The notes under the pieces were generated by a model. It did no database searches. It saw nothing but the letters and a program-made list of their open reading frames with translations, and had not been told where the DNA came from. Shown piece by piece: positions 1 to 7,797 of a DNA stretch of 35,721 nucleotides. Both the position numbers and the translations under genes were made by a program. This stretch comes from Eubacteriales Family XIII. Incertae Sedis bacterium (GTDB lineage: Bacteria > Bacillota > Clostridia > Peptostreptococcales > Anaerovoracaceae). Location: positions 1 to 35,721 of the forward strand of contig JAISML010000104.1 of the NCBI GenBank assembly GCA_031276775.1, written 5' to 3'. Numbering within the stretch: position 1 is the stretch's first letter; each line of letters starts with the position of its first letter.

Positions 1-1
1 C

Positions 2-1507
2 GCGTTGTCCGAAAGTGCGCCGTATTCGGCGGCAAATCCGCTGTTTTGGGCGGAGGTCTATCCCAAAGGGACTTGGTATTTCGCTGCTTCCGTCTATGAA
101 CTGACGGGGAACATAGAAGCCGGCAAAGCATACACCTTATTGGTCATGGCGATCACGTTTTGCGTATACTATGATTGTTTGCGGATGAAATTCGGCTCAA
201 CGCTGCGACCGATCATCGTCTCCTTGTTCGCTGCCGCAAATCCCATCGCCGTCGCGCAGTTTCAGTCGTACTATGTGGACGGGTTGGTCTCTTGCGCGAT
301 CCTGTCCGTCTTTCTGCTGTTTGCGACGATGATGAATCGGGAATATTCAGGGGATCGCGGACTGATTCTTCTGTGCGCTGTTTGTCTGATCCTCATCGGC
401 TGCAATGTGAAGTTTTCGTCCGCACTGTTTTTGGGCAGCGTCACCGTCTGCTTTTTTGTGATCTACATGATTTACTTCATGCGCGGTCGCGTTGACTTCA
501 TCAAACCCAGTAAATTGTTCCTGCTTTTCGCCGGAAGTGCGATCGTCGCGATTCCGGTTGTGGGTTGGTCGCCGTATATTACGAATACCCTTCGCTACAA
601 ATCCCCGCTGTACGGTCTGATCGGAGGAGATGTGGCTTTGCTGGGTTCGGACAATCTTGAAATGTCCGGTGCGATCAGAGGCCTGAACAACACACAGATG
701 TTCTTTGCCTCCCTGTTCGGAAAGATGAGCCACGGCGAACACAGGACGGTCGGCGACCTCCTGAAAGTCCCGTTCACCGTTTCATGGGATGAATTGGGGT
801 TTTACAATTTCGTCGATACGAGGCTAGGCGGCATGGGTGTGCTGTTCGGCGGCATTTTTTTGCTGTCCTGCGTTATTCTTCTCGTTTGCGGCATCACGGG
901 TGGGCGTAAGCGGGCGTTGGCTCCGCACAACGTATGTCTGTTTGCGCTCGTTTCCGTAACCATTGCGGAAATGCTGATTCTGCCCGCATCGTATCAGGCG
1001 AGGTACATCGGGTTCATCTGCATCGTTCCCGTAATGGCGCTTGCCGTCGTCTTTTGCCGTAACGCGCCGTCGGATCGACACGGCGGCTTGCGCGCCGACG
1101 GATCTTCGGATCACTCCGTCGCGCGATCGGATCGAAGCGGTGAACGTCCGGGTTGCGCCACCGGAACTTCAGGTTGTGCCGGCGGTCGTTTTAAAATGGC
1201 AGCGGCAGTGTTTCTCTCGGCGGCGATGTTTCTGAACTGCATGCCTTGGGGATATCCCGCGTTGCAACGCATCATCGAATCCGCGCATACGAGGACGGCG
1301 CTGAAAAGCATGGCGACGTCCGGAACGGATCAACCGTTTGAAGTCCTGTTTTATCTGAGGGATTTCAGCGGACTCAACTACAATCTCCGGGACTTTGGCG
1401 TTCCTTATGTCATTGCCGAGGAGGAACGACCGGGGGATGACTTTCAAAGTACCTATTTCAATTGGATATTTTACAGACAGGCGGTGGATCTTGGGCAGTT
1501 GGAATAG
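2..1507 (+). CDS. Polytopic membrane protein, GT-C-like (5' partial)
   Basis: The frame is open to the left edge of the window, so the N-terminus is probably missing; the TTG at position 5 is the first possible start seen but need not be the real one. The visible 500 residues hold many hydrophobic segments separated by short loops, and the opening part (YPKGTWYF, then a GNIEAGKA stretch) resembles the early loops of lipid-linked glycosyltransferases of the GT-C or ArnT/PMT type. No catalytic residue can be named with confidence. A polar, Gly/Arg/Ser/Asp-rich stretch of about 45 residues (nucleotides about 1060-1195) lies between two membrane segments and looks like a low-complexity insertion. 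The next gene starts 13 bases after the stop, so the two are probably co-transcribed. A role in surface polysaccharide assembly is inference only. Confidence 0.6.
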   Translation, partial: ALSESAPYSAANPLFWAEVYPKGTWYFAASVYELTGNIEAGKAYTLLVMAITFCVYYDCLRMKFGSTLRPIIVSLFAAANPIAVAQFQSYYVDGLVSCAILSVFLLFATMMNREYSGDRGLILLCAVCLILIGCNVKFSSALFLGSVTVCFFVIYMIYFMRGRVDFIKPSKLFLLFAGSAIVAIPVVGWSPYITNTLRYKSPLYGLIGGDVALLGSDNLEMSGAIRGLNNTQMFFASLFGKMSHGEHRTVGDLLKVPFTVSWDELGFYNFVDTRLGGMGVLFGGIFLLSCVILLVCGITGGRKRALAPHNVCLFALVSVTIAEMLILPASYQARYIGFICIVPVMALAVVFCRNAPSDRHGGLRADGSSDHSVARSDRSGERPGCATGTSGCAGGRFKMAAAVFLSAAMFLNCMPWGYPALQRIIESAHTRTALKSMATSGTDQPFEVLFYLRDFSGLNYNLRDFGVPYVIAEEERPGDDFQSTYFNWIFYRQAVDLGQLE

Positions 1508-1520
1508 AGGACAAATCCAA

Positions 1521-3626
1521 TTGGGACGGGAGCGTTCCGTCAAACGTTTCGCGGGAACATTGGCTGTCTGCGCGGTTTTTTCCATGCTTGCCGCCTGCGC
1601 GACCGTATCTTTGCTGACGGAAGCGACGTTTTCGCTGTCACTCTTTCGCGGACTCGCGGGTCAACGGGTGGAACTGCTTGCGCCCGTGTTTCTGTTCGCG
1701 TCTTTGCATCTGATCGTTGATGTTCGCCGTTTGTATGATTGCATATTCAGATACAGATGGCTGATCGCGGCGTTTGTCTTCGTGTTTCTGGTTCTGAATC
1801 GGTTCAATCTTTCATCTATCGGCATGTACAATTATTTTGTTCAGCCCGGTGCGGGCAATGCGTATATCGAGCCGGTCTTTGGCGTTCCTCGGTTTATTCG
1901 CGGGGATGAATGGGGCGTTTCGACGCCGTGGCAATTGTCGGCGCAGTACGGAGATGCGTATGGGGAATACAATTGGATCATTCGCGGTACGCGGAGTGAC
2001 AATATTTCGACGAGCGGTCTTTATTTCGCATACTCTGCTCTGTCAAACGCGTTGAACTTCGGTTTCTTTCTGTTCGGTCCCGCATATGGGTTGGCAATTG
2101 CGACCTGGGGCAAGGCGCTGCTGACCTTGTTGGCGGCGTTTGAGTTCTTTCGCGTCGTCACAAAGGATGACAGATTCCTGTCTTTTGCAGGCGCCGTCTT
2201 GGTTTCGCTTTCATCATTTTATGTTTGGTGGTCGCTGACGCCGTTTCACAGTATCACGAATGTGATGATCGTCACAGTTTGCATTTACAGGTTTCTTTTC
2301 GCGAAGCGCGTGGCGTTCAAACTTTTTCTGGGCGCCGCCATCGTACTTTCGTTGTCGAATTTCGTCTGTTCTTTCTACCCCGCGTGGCAGGTTCCGGCCG
2401 GATACATTCTGCTGACGCTTTTCGTCTATCTTGTCACAGAGCATTTTGACGCGGTAAAGCGTTTGAAAGCGGGGGACTGGATCATTGTCGCAGTGGCGCT
2501 TTTGATAACCGTTTCAATCGTCGTCGCCGTCCTGCGCGACAGAGCCGATTACATTGCCGCCGTGTCGGAAACCGTATATCCGGGGCAACGCCGGGACACC
2601 GGAAGATATTGGACTGCGGTACAGAGCCTGTTCTTCGGGATGCAGTCATTCCTCTATCCATTCAAAGACGTAGGAAATCCCAGCGAAGGAGGCACGTTCT
2701 TTGCGCTGTGTCCTCTCTCATTCTTCGCGGGCGCGTATGTGTGGTGGAAAGATAAGCGGTCGAACCGGTTGATCCTGTTGTTGAATCTGCTGACACTGTT
2801 CTTTCTCTTTTATATCGGAATCGGATTGCCCGATTGGTTGGCGCGCGCGCTCCTGATCGATCGGACGATCACGACGCGGCTTGCGCCTTTTGTCGCCTTG
2901 CTTCAATTGATCGTTCTGCTGTCGGTACTCGCACAGAATCAGGTATTGCCGCGCAAAAAATGGGTTGGGATCGGTTCGGGTCTTTTCACCGCCGCCGTTC
3001 ATGTCGTCTTTTGTCTGTGGGTCTATCCCGCCTATATGCCATTTGCATATATCGCGCTTATCGTACCGTTGTACGTCTTGGGCGGGTATGTCATGGTTGT
3101 GAAAAGTTCGCGGAAGTCCATTCTATTTTTTGTTGTGATCGTCGTGACGCTTACCTTGGCGTCGTCCGCCTATGTCAATCCGATCATGAAAGGGACGGAT
3201 GCCATTTACTCGAAGCCTGCTGCTGTGCGGATCGCGGAACTTGTGCGGGAAACGCCGGAAGCGAAATGGATTGCGACGGGGGAATTCAGGCTCAACGGAT
3301 TCTTGATGGCCTGCGGTGCGCCCACCTTGACTTCCGTGAATTACATTCCGAACATGGGAATGTGGGAGAAACTGGATCCGACAGGGGCGTATGCAGAGAC
3401 ATACAATCGCTATCATCATATATTCTGCAATCTGACGACCGGAAAGACGAAGATAAGTCTGAGTGCGGAGGATGGCGTTGATTTGTTGCTGTCTTATGAG
3501 GATTTGAGAAAGATCGGCGCGGATTACGTCTTTACGCTCGAAATCCTCGAAACCGAGCCAAATGCGCCGCTGGAACAGGTTTATGATGAAGCCGGCGTCC
3601 GCATCTATCGTGTGACGGATCGGTAG
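1521..3626 (+). CDS. Large polytopic membrane protein, possibly surface glycan assembly
   Basis: A protein of about 701 residues with roughly a dozen or more hydrophobic segments and a soluble C-terminal part of about 150 residues. The frame is open upstream to an ATG at 1395, but that would overlap the previous gene by 113 bases. A TTG at 1521, preceded by AGAGGA at 1506-1511, fits better and leads straight into a signal-anchor-like segment (MLAACATVS). The loop IRGDEWGVSTPWQLS after the early membrane segments and the FYPAWQVP motif recall large uncharacterised membrane proteins found beside glycosyltransferases in Firmicutes and Actinobacteria. A GT-C-like fold is possible but cannot be shown. 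It probably shares a transcript with the membrane protein upstream. The exact start is uncertain. Confidence 0.6.
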   Translation: MGRERSVKRFAGTLAVCAVFSMLAACATVSLLTEATFSLSLFRGLAGQRVELLAPVFLFASLHLIVDVRRLYDCIFRYRWLIAAFVFVFLVLNRFNLSSIGMYNYFVQPGAGNAYIEPVFGVPRFIRGDEWGVSTPWQLSAQYGDAYGEYNWIIRGTRSDNISTSGLYFAYSALSNALNFGFFLFGPAYGLAIATWGKALLTLLAAFEFFRVVTKDDRFLSFAGAVLVSLSSFYVWWSLTPFHSITNVMIVTVCIYRFLFAKRVAFKLFLGAAIVLSLSNFVCSFYPAWQVPAGYILLTLFVYLVTEHFDAVKRLKAGDWIIVAVALLITVSIVVAVLRDRADYIAAVSETVYPGQRRDTGRYWTAVQSLFFGMQSFLYPFKDVGNPSEGGTFFALCPLSFFAGAYVWWKDKRSNRLILLLNLLTLFFLFYIGIGLPDWLARALLIDRTITTRLAPFVALLQLIVLLSVLAQNQVLPRKKWVGIGSGLFTAAVHVVFCLWVYPAYMPFAYIALIVPLYVLGGYVMVVKSSRKSILFFVVIVVTLTLASSAYVNPIMKGTDAIYSKPAAVRIAELVRETPEAKWIATGEFRLNGFLMACGAPTLTSVNYIPNMGMWEKLDPTGAYAETYNRYHHIFCNLTTGKTKISLSAEDGVDLLLSYEDLRKIGADYVFTLEILETEPNAPLEQVYDEAGVRIYRVTDR

Positions 3627-3746
3627 ACGCATGGATGCGGTAACGGAGCGCCGGATGCACGGGTGCGGTGACGAAAGCGTTGTCAGTGTGCGATGGTGGA
3701 CGTGATTTGCCGGAAACAGCGTGATTGAAAGAACAAGCCGATTTGT

Positions 3747-3776
3747 TTGAACGTCTGCGCGTTTTCGTGTTATAGT
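3747..3776 (+). promoter_or_regulatory. Promoter of galE (extended -10)
   Basis: TTGAAC at 3747-3752, an 18-base spacer and TATAGT at 3771-3776, with TG at 3768-3769 giving an extended -10 (TGnTATAGT). Transcription would start near 3783, about 50 bases before the galE start codon. The rest of the 207-base gap between 3626 and 3834 shows no gene. Confidence 0.65.
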
Positions 3777-3833
3777 AAGCAACACGCTTCAAACAATCTG
3801 GGCGATGGTTAATGGTTAGGGGAGAATGCGGGT

Positions 3834-4841
3834 ATGAACATACTGCTTACCGGCGGCGCCGGGTTTATCGGGAGTCACACGGCGGTCGTGTTGCTCGAAA
3901 GCGGGCATGACGTCGTCGTTTTGGACAATTTTTCAAACAGCAAGCCTTCCGTGCTCGATCGGATCGAAGCGATCGCGGGACGGAGCTGTCCGTGCGAAAA
4001 CGCGGATCTCTTGGATGAGGCGGCCGTCCGCGACGTGTTTGACCGGCACGGTTTTGACGCGGTTGTCCATTTTGCGGGGTTGAAAGCCGTGGGCGAGTCG
4101 GTGGAAAAGCCCTTGTCATATTACGCGAACAATCTGATCGGAACGATCCGTCTGACGGAGGCGATGGCGGAACACGGTGTCAAAGATCTGATCTTCAGTT
4201 CCTCGGCGACCGTGTACCGTGCGGACAACCCCGTCCCTTATCACGAGGATGATGCGCTTGGCGCGACCAACCCCTACGGGCGTACGAAGGTGATGATCGA
4301 ACAGATCTTGCGCGACGTATGCGCGGCCGATCCGCAATGGTCGGTGGCGCTTTTGCGGTATTTCAATCCGATCGGCGCGCATCCGAGCGGACGCATCGGG
4401 GAGGATCCGAACGGGATTCCCAACAATCTTCTGCCCTATGTGTCTAAAGTGGCAGCAGGCGAACTGCCCGTCATTCATATCTTCGGGGACGACTACGGTA
4501 CGCCCGACGGCACGGGCGTCAGGGATTACATCCATGTGATGGACTTGGCGGAGGGGCATCTTTTGGCCTTGGAGTACATCCGGGAGCGCAAAGGGGCGTT
4601 CCCGTTCAATCTCGGCACGGGCAAAGGTTACAGTGTCAAAGAGGTCATCGCGGCGTTTGAGCGGGCTTGCGGCAGGCCGTTGCCGGTCGAGATCGATGCG
4701 CGGCGGGCGGGCGATCTGCCGATCGTCTACGCGAACGCGGATCTCGCCCGGGCGGAGCTGGGATTTTCGGCCAAGCGCGATCTGACCGAAATGTGCGCGG
4801 ACGCGTGGCGTTGGCAGCAGAGGGCATGGAGCGGGCAATGA
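3834..4841 (+). CDS. galE: UDP-glucose 4-epimerase
   Basis: GalE interconverts UDP-glucose and UDP-galactose (and often their N-acetyl forms) using tightly bound NAD+, in the Leloir pathway and in supplying surface glycan precursors. The 335-residue length is typical. The N-terminus has the Rossmann NAD motif TGGAGFIGSH (residues 6-15). The short-chain dehydrogenase catalytic set is present: SSSATVY in mid-protein and YGRTK with Tyr148 and Lys152. The GVRDYIHVMDLAEGH segment is a GalE hallmark. AGGGGAG at 3818-3824 stands 9 bases before the ATG, which fixes the start. The gene has its own promoter and no close partner. The membrane proteins upstream and the PglC/PglD-like pair further downstream could use its products, but that link is inferred. 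Confidence 0.95.
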   Translation: MNILLTGGAGFIGSHTAVVLLESGHDVVVLDNFSNSKPSVLDRIEAIAGRSCPCENADLLDEAAVRDVFDRHGFDAVVHFAGLKAVGESVEKPLSYYANNLIGTIRLTEAMAEHGVKDLIFSSSATVYRADNPVPYHEDDALGATNPYGRTKVMIEQILRDVCAADPQWSVALLRYFNPIGAHPSGRIGEDPNGIPNNLLPYVSKVAAGELPVIHIFGDDYGTPDGTGVRDYIHVMDLAEGHLLALEYIRERKGAFPFNLGTGKGYSVKEVIAAFERACGRPLPVEIDARRAGDLPIVYANADLARAELGFSAKRDLTEMCADAWRWQQRAWSGQ

Positions 4842-4868
4842 CGGTTTCGGCCGGGGTCGGTCCGTTTT
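4841..4868 (+). terminator. Possible weak terminator after galE
   Basis: ACGG beginning in the galE stop codon can pair with CCGT at 4862-4865. An imperfect inner stem (CGGC with GUCG-type pairs) lies between them, and four T residues follow at 4865-4868. The stem has an internal loop and the T run is short, so this is a weak candidate. Confidence 0.3.
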
Positions 4869-4945
4869 CGCGGATTGAGGAGATCATGATTTGCGTTTTC
4901 CGATCACGACCTACGGCATACAGGCAGAGGAAAAAAATGATAGTA

Positions 4946-4974
4946 TTGACTTATGTCGGCGGACATGGTATGAT
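4946..4974 (+). promoter_or_regulatory. Strong promoter of the Opu-type ABC operon
   Basis: TTGACT at 4946-4951 and TATGAT at 4969-4974 are separated by exactly 17 bases, and TGG at 4966-4968 makes an extended -10. A small inverted repeat (ATGTC at 4953-4957, GACAT at 4962-4966) sits between the two elements and could be a regulator site. Transcription would begin near 4981, just before the large palindrome at 4990. The part of the gap before it (4869-4945) shows no gene. Confidence 0.75.
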
Positions 4975-4989
4975 AACGCAATAAACATA

Positions 4990-5016
4990 TTTATCATATA
5001 TATTATATATGATAAA
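4990..5016. promoter_or_regulatory. 27-bp perfect AT-rich palindrome, probable operator
   Basis: The left arm TTTATCATATATA (4990-5002) and the right arm TATATATGATAAA (5004-5016) are exact reverse complements around a single T at 5003. The 27 bases hold only two G/C pairs inside a GC-rich genome. The site begins about 10 bases downstream of the predicted transcription start, where a bound repressor dimer would block elongation or initiation. No regulator gene is adjacent, so the family of the binding protein is unknown. No T-run or GC stem suggests a terminator. Confidence 0.7.
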
Positions 5017-5105
5017 CGGGAAGTTTGGGTGAAAGGTTGACGGACAGATCCGCGCGGCGCGGGGATCGCAGAGGCTTATCGCGAGAATCGCAAGGGGTTT
5101 ATCGC

Positions 5106-6749
5106 ATGAACCAAACGGGACTTATCGAAAAGATCGTCGAGTATTTTCAAAACCGTTCGGACGTCTATCTGGAAGCGGTGGCGCGCCATCTTTTGATCAG
5201 CGCCGCAGCGGTGTGCGTCGCGTGCGCCGTCGGGATTCCTCTGGGGATCTTCTGCGCGGGGAACGCGAAAATGCGGACGCTCGTAACGGGTCTGTTCAGC
5301 ACATTGCGCATTGTCCCAAGCCTTGCGGTGCTCCTGCTCTGCATCCCCCTCATCGGCACGGGATTGGCTCCGGCGTTGGTTGCGCTTTCGTTTCTCGCAA
5401 TCCCGCCGGTGCTGATCAACACGACGCAGGCGTTTGCGGGCGTCCCGTCCTCCGTCCTGGAGACGGCTGCGGGCATGGGGATGGGCGGCGCGCGCATCTT
5501 TTGGAAAGTGAAAGCGCCCCTGTCCCTGCCCATCGTGCTGACGGGGATCAAGACTGCCGTCGTGGAGGTGATCGCCAGCGCCACCTTGGCCGCGTACATC
5601 GGCGCGGGCGGGCTCGGCAACATCATCTTCACGGGTTTGGGGCTCCTGCGCGCGGATCTGCTGCTCATCGGCGGGATATCGGTCGCCCTGCTGTCCGTCC
5701 TGACCGATTTTTTCCTCAACCGATTGGAACGGCGCATCGTGCGGTACCGCGACCCAAACGCAAAAATGAAGACGGAAGGAAGGCTGGGACATATGAAAAA
5801 ACAATTGAAAAAACGTTGGTTTGGCAGAATGACGGCGGTGGCTTTGATCTTGGGCATGACCGTCCTCCTCTCCGCCTGCGGCGGGGATGGCGGCGACGGA
5901 AACGTCTCCGGCGATGACGCGGATGTGGGCAGCGGCGCGCCTGTTCGCATCGGTTCCAAAGATTTCACGGAAAATTTGATATTGGCGGAGATCTATGCGC
6001 TGGCCTTGGAGGACAAGGGCGGGCTTGCGGTGGATCGCACGTTCAGCCTTGCGAGTTCCTCGGTTCACACCGCGTTGGTCAGCGACGAGATCGATCTCTA
6101 TCCCGAGTATACGGGCACGGGCTTGCTGTCCGTCCTGCAGCTTGACCTTCTCACGGATCCGCAGGAGGTCTATGACACGGTGAAAGAAGCCTATGAGGAC
6201 AGGTTCGATCTCATTTGGTTGGATTACGCGCAGGCCAATGACGGACAGGGCATCGCGGTCACAAAGGCGGTGTCCGACGAGTACGGCGTCAGGACCATTT
6301 CCGATCTGCAAAAGCAGGCCGCGAACATCCGGTTTGCCTCACAAGGGGAATTCGATGAGCGGGAGGACGGCATCCCGGCCCTGGAAGCGGTCTACGGTCC
6401 GTTTGCGTTCAAGTCGTCCGTTGTGATAGACAATGCGCTGAAATATGATATGCTGTTGAACGGAGAAGCCGACGCGGCGCCGGCCTACACTTCGGAGGGA
6501 CAATTGGTCAATCCGGCGTTCGTGCTTTTGGAGGACGACAGGCAGGTCTGGCCGCCTTACAACATCGCGCCGGTCGCGCGCGCGTCGATTTTGGAAACTT
6601 ATCCGGAGATAGCGGACATTCTCAACGCCGTCAACGCGTTGATAGACACGCCCACGATCACCTCGCTCAATGCGGAGGTCGACGTGGACGGCAAGGAATA
6701 TGAGGAGGTTGCGAAAGCGTACTATGACTCTATCAAAGACTCGATCTGA
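5106..6749 (+). CDS. Opu-type ABC importer: permease fused to binding protein
   Basis: Residues 1-229 form a binding-protein-dependent permease domain with the EAA-type cytoplasmic loop (ETAAGMGMGGARIFWKVKAPLSLP) and about five to six membrane segments. Residues 230-547 form an OpuAC-family binding protein (SKDFTENLILAE and EYTGTGL are typical), the class that binds betaine, choline, carnitine or ergothioneine. Permease-binding protein fusions are known in this family. Here the junction keeps a full lipoprotein signal peptide: MKKQLKKRW, a hydrophobic stretch and LLSAC with Cys258. It also keeps its own ribosome site and ATG (5793), so a free lipoprotein could be made as well. The start is ATG 5106 with AAGGGG at 5092-5097; the longer TTG start at 5025 would begin beside the palindrome. 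First gene of the operon; the next gene overlaps it by 26 bases. The substrate cannot be told from sequence alone. Confidence 0.85.
   Translation: MNQTGLIEKIVEYFQNRSDVYLEAVARHLLISAAAVCVACAVGIPLGIFCAGNAKMRTLVTGLFSTLRIVPSLAVLLLCIPLIGTGLAPALVALSFLAIPPVLINTTQAFAGVPSSVLETAAGMGMGGARIFWKVKAPLSLPIVLTGIKTAVVEVIASATLAAYIGAGGLGNIIFTGLGLLRADLLLIGGISVALLSVLTDFFLNRLERRIVRYRDPNAKMKTEGRLGHMKKQLKKRWFGRMTAVALILGMTVLLSACGGDGGDGNVSGDDADVGSGAPVRIGSKDFTENLILAEIYALALEDKGGLAVDRTFSLASSSVHTALVSDEIDLYPEYTGTGLLSVLQLDLLTDPQEVYDTVKEAYEDRFDLIWLDYAQANDGQGIAVTKAVSDEYGVRTISDLQKQAANIRFASQGEFDEREDGIPALEAVYGPFAFKSSVVIDNALKYDMLLNGEADAAPAYTSEGQLVNPAFVLLEDDRQVWPPYNIAPVARASILETYPEIADILNAVNALIDTPTITSLNAEVDVDGKEYEEVAKAYYDSIKDSI
5776..5795 (+). 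promoter_or_regulatory. Internal ribosome site and start for the binding-protein half
   Basis: AAGGAAGG at 5776-5783 lies 9 bases before an in-frame ATG at 5793-5795 inside the fusion gene. The codons that follow encode a textbook lipoprotein signal peptide. This would give a separate 318-residue binding protein. Confidence 0.6.
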
Positions 6750-7797
6750 CGGGAATCAAAAGGGGGACGTCCCGTGTGAGGACAGGGCGCGGTTTTTGGA
6801 CAAGTTCGGCGTGCCCGAGGCGGCGCATGCCGTCATCGACCGGATCGTGACGCCCTTGGAACAGAAACTTGTCGCGGCGCTCGCGGACGAAACGTTTGAT
6901 CTCGCGGAGATCGGCAGGGTGCTGTCCTGCCCCTTTTCGCTCGCGGAGCTTTCGTTGATGTCTCTTGAGGGTGTTGCGACGTTCGACGAGAACGAGGCGA
7001 AGCGGTTTGCGGATTCGGCTTACCGGAGGGGAATCATCGCTGTCGCGGAGGAAGGCGCGCGGGACGGAACCGGGCGGCGCTACCGCATCGCGGATTTTTA
7101 CGGCCGCTTGGATATCTTTGCCGTTACGGAACAGGATGCGTGGCGTTCGCTTCCGCAGGAGGTTCAAACCGCCTTGGACGACTGGTATTTCGATACCTAT
7201 TATGCCGGTTTGGATTGGAGTGCGGACGGCGGGAAACCCACCGACGAGAGAGTGCTCACCCTTGAGGAAACGTTGGCCTACATCGATCGGAACCACGAAA
7301 AGGGAAGACAGATTTACCTCACGGACTGCGATTGCCGCGCGCTGAGAGGCAATTGCGGCAGTCCGACGCTCGTTTGCCTGTCCTATCGCGACGGACCGAA
7401 CAGCTTTCCCGATCGGGGAATCTCCAAACCCGTTACGCACGGGGAAGCGAAAGCGGTGGTGGTGTCCGCGGATCGGGCGGCTTTGGTACACACGGTCAAT
7501 CCGAACGGCATTTGCAATTGCTGCGGCGATTGTTGCTACCTCTTCCGCGCACGGAAACGCAGAGGCAGCGGCCCCGTATGGCCCGAAAGCCGGCACATCA
7601 TCACCTTTGAGACGGGTCGCTGCATCGGTTGCGGCATTTGTCTGGGACGATGCCGTTTCGGTGTGTTCGACAAGAGCGATTTTTCGGGCGGGAAGGCGGT
7701 TGCGGATGATACGCGTTGCGTGGGTTGCGGCGTCTGCGTGTCGACCTGCCCGTCAGACGCCCTGCGCCTGGCGCCGAGGGTGGGTCGGTCGATATGA
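6724..7797 (+). CDS. Cysteine-rich 4Fe-4S protein within the ABC operon
   Basis: A 357-residue protein (from ATG 6724) with two C-terminal ferredoxin motifs: C300-x2-C303-x2-C306-x3-C310 and C332-x2-C335-x2-C338-x3-C342, each of the 4Fe-4S type. Upstream are two further cysteine groups: C202/C204/C211/C218, and C264/C266/C267 with C270/C271 in an ICNCCGDCC cluster. These may hold another cluster or metal. The N-terminal 190 residues are helical-looking, with no recognised fold. No signal peptide or membrane segment is seen, so it should be cytoplasmic. The start is uncertain: ATG 6724 overlaps the gene before it by 26 bases, with GAGGAGG at 6702-6708 rather far away, while TTG 6796 (MDKFGVPEAA) is an alternative. 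The gene overlaps the ATPase gene as ATGA, so it is translated with the transporter. An electron-transfer or reductase role on the imported substrate is inference. Confidence 0.75.
   Translation: MTLSKTRSDGNQKGDVPCEDRARFLDKFGVPEAAHAVIDRIVTPLEQKLVAALADETFDLAEIGRVLSCPFSLAELSLMSLEGVATFDENEAKRFADSAYRRGIIAVAEEGARDGTGRRYRIADFYGRLDIFAVTEQDAWRSLPQEVQTALDDWYFDTYYAGLDWSADGGKPTDERVLTLEETLAYIDRNHEKGRQIYLTDCDCRALRGNCGSPTLVCLSYRDGPNSFPDRGISKPVTHGEAKAVVVSADRAALVHTVNPNGICNCCGDCCYLFRARKRRGSGPVWPESRHIITFETGRCIGCGICLGRCRFGVFDKSDFSGGKAVADDTRCVGCGVCVSTCPSDALRLAPRVGRSI

Noticed and set aside
1395..1520. Upstream ATG (1395) extending the second membrane protein
   Set aside because: It overlaps the coding end of the previous gene by 113 bases. 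A TTG at 1521 has a ribosome site and leads into a hydrophobic N-terminus.
4990..5016. Transcription terminator
   Set aside because: The palindrome is nearly all A/T, would form a weak RNA stem, has no T-run after it, and lies just after a promoter.
5025..5105. TTG start at 5025 for the permease fusion
   Set aside because: No ribosome site, and the extra 27 residues are polar and Arg-rich, unlike permease N-termini. ATG 5106 has AAGGGG at the right distance.
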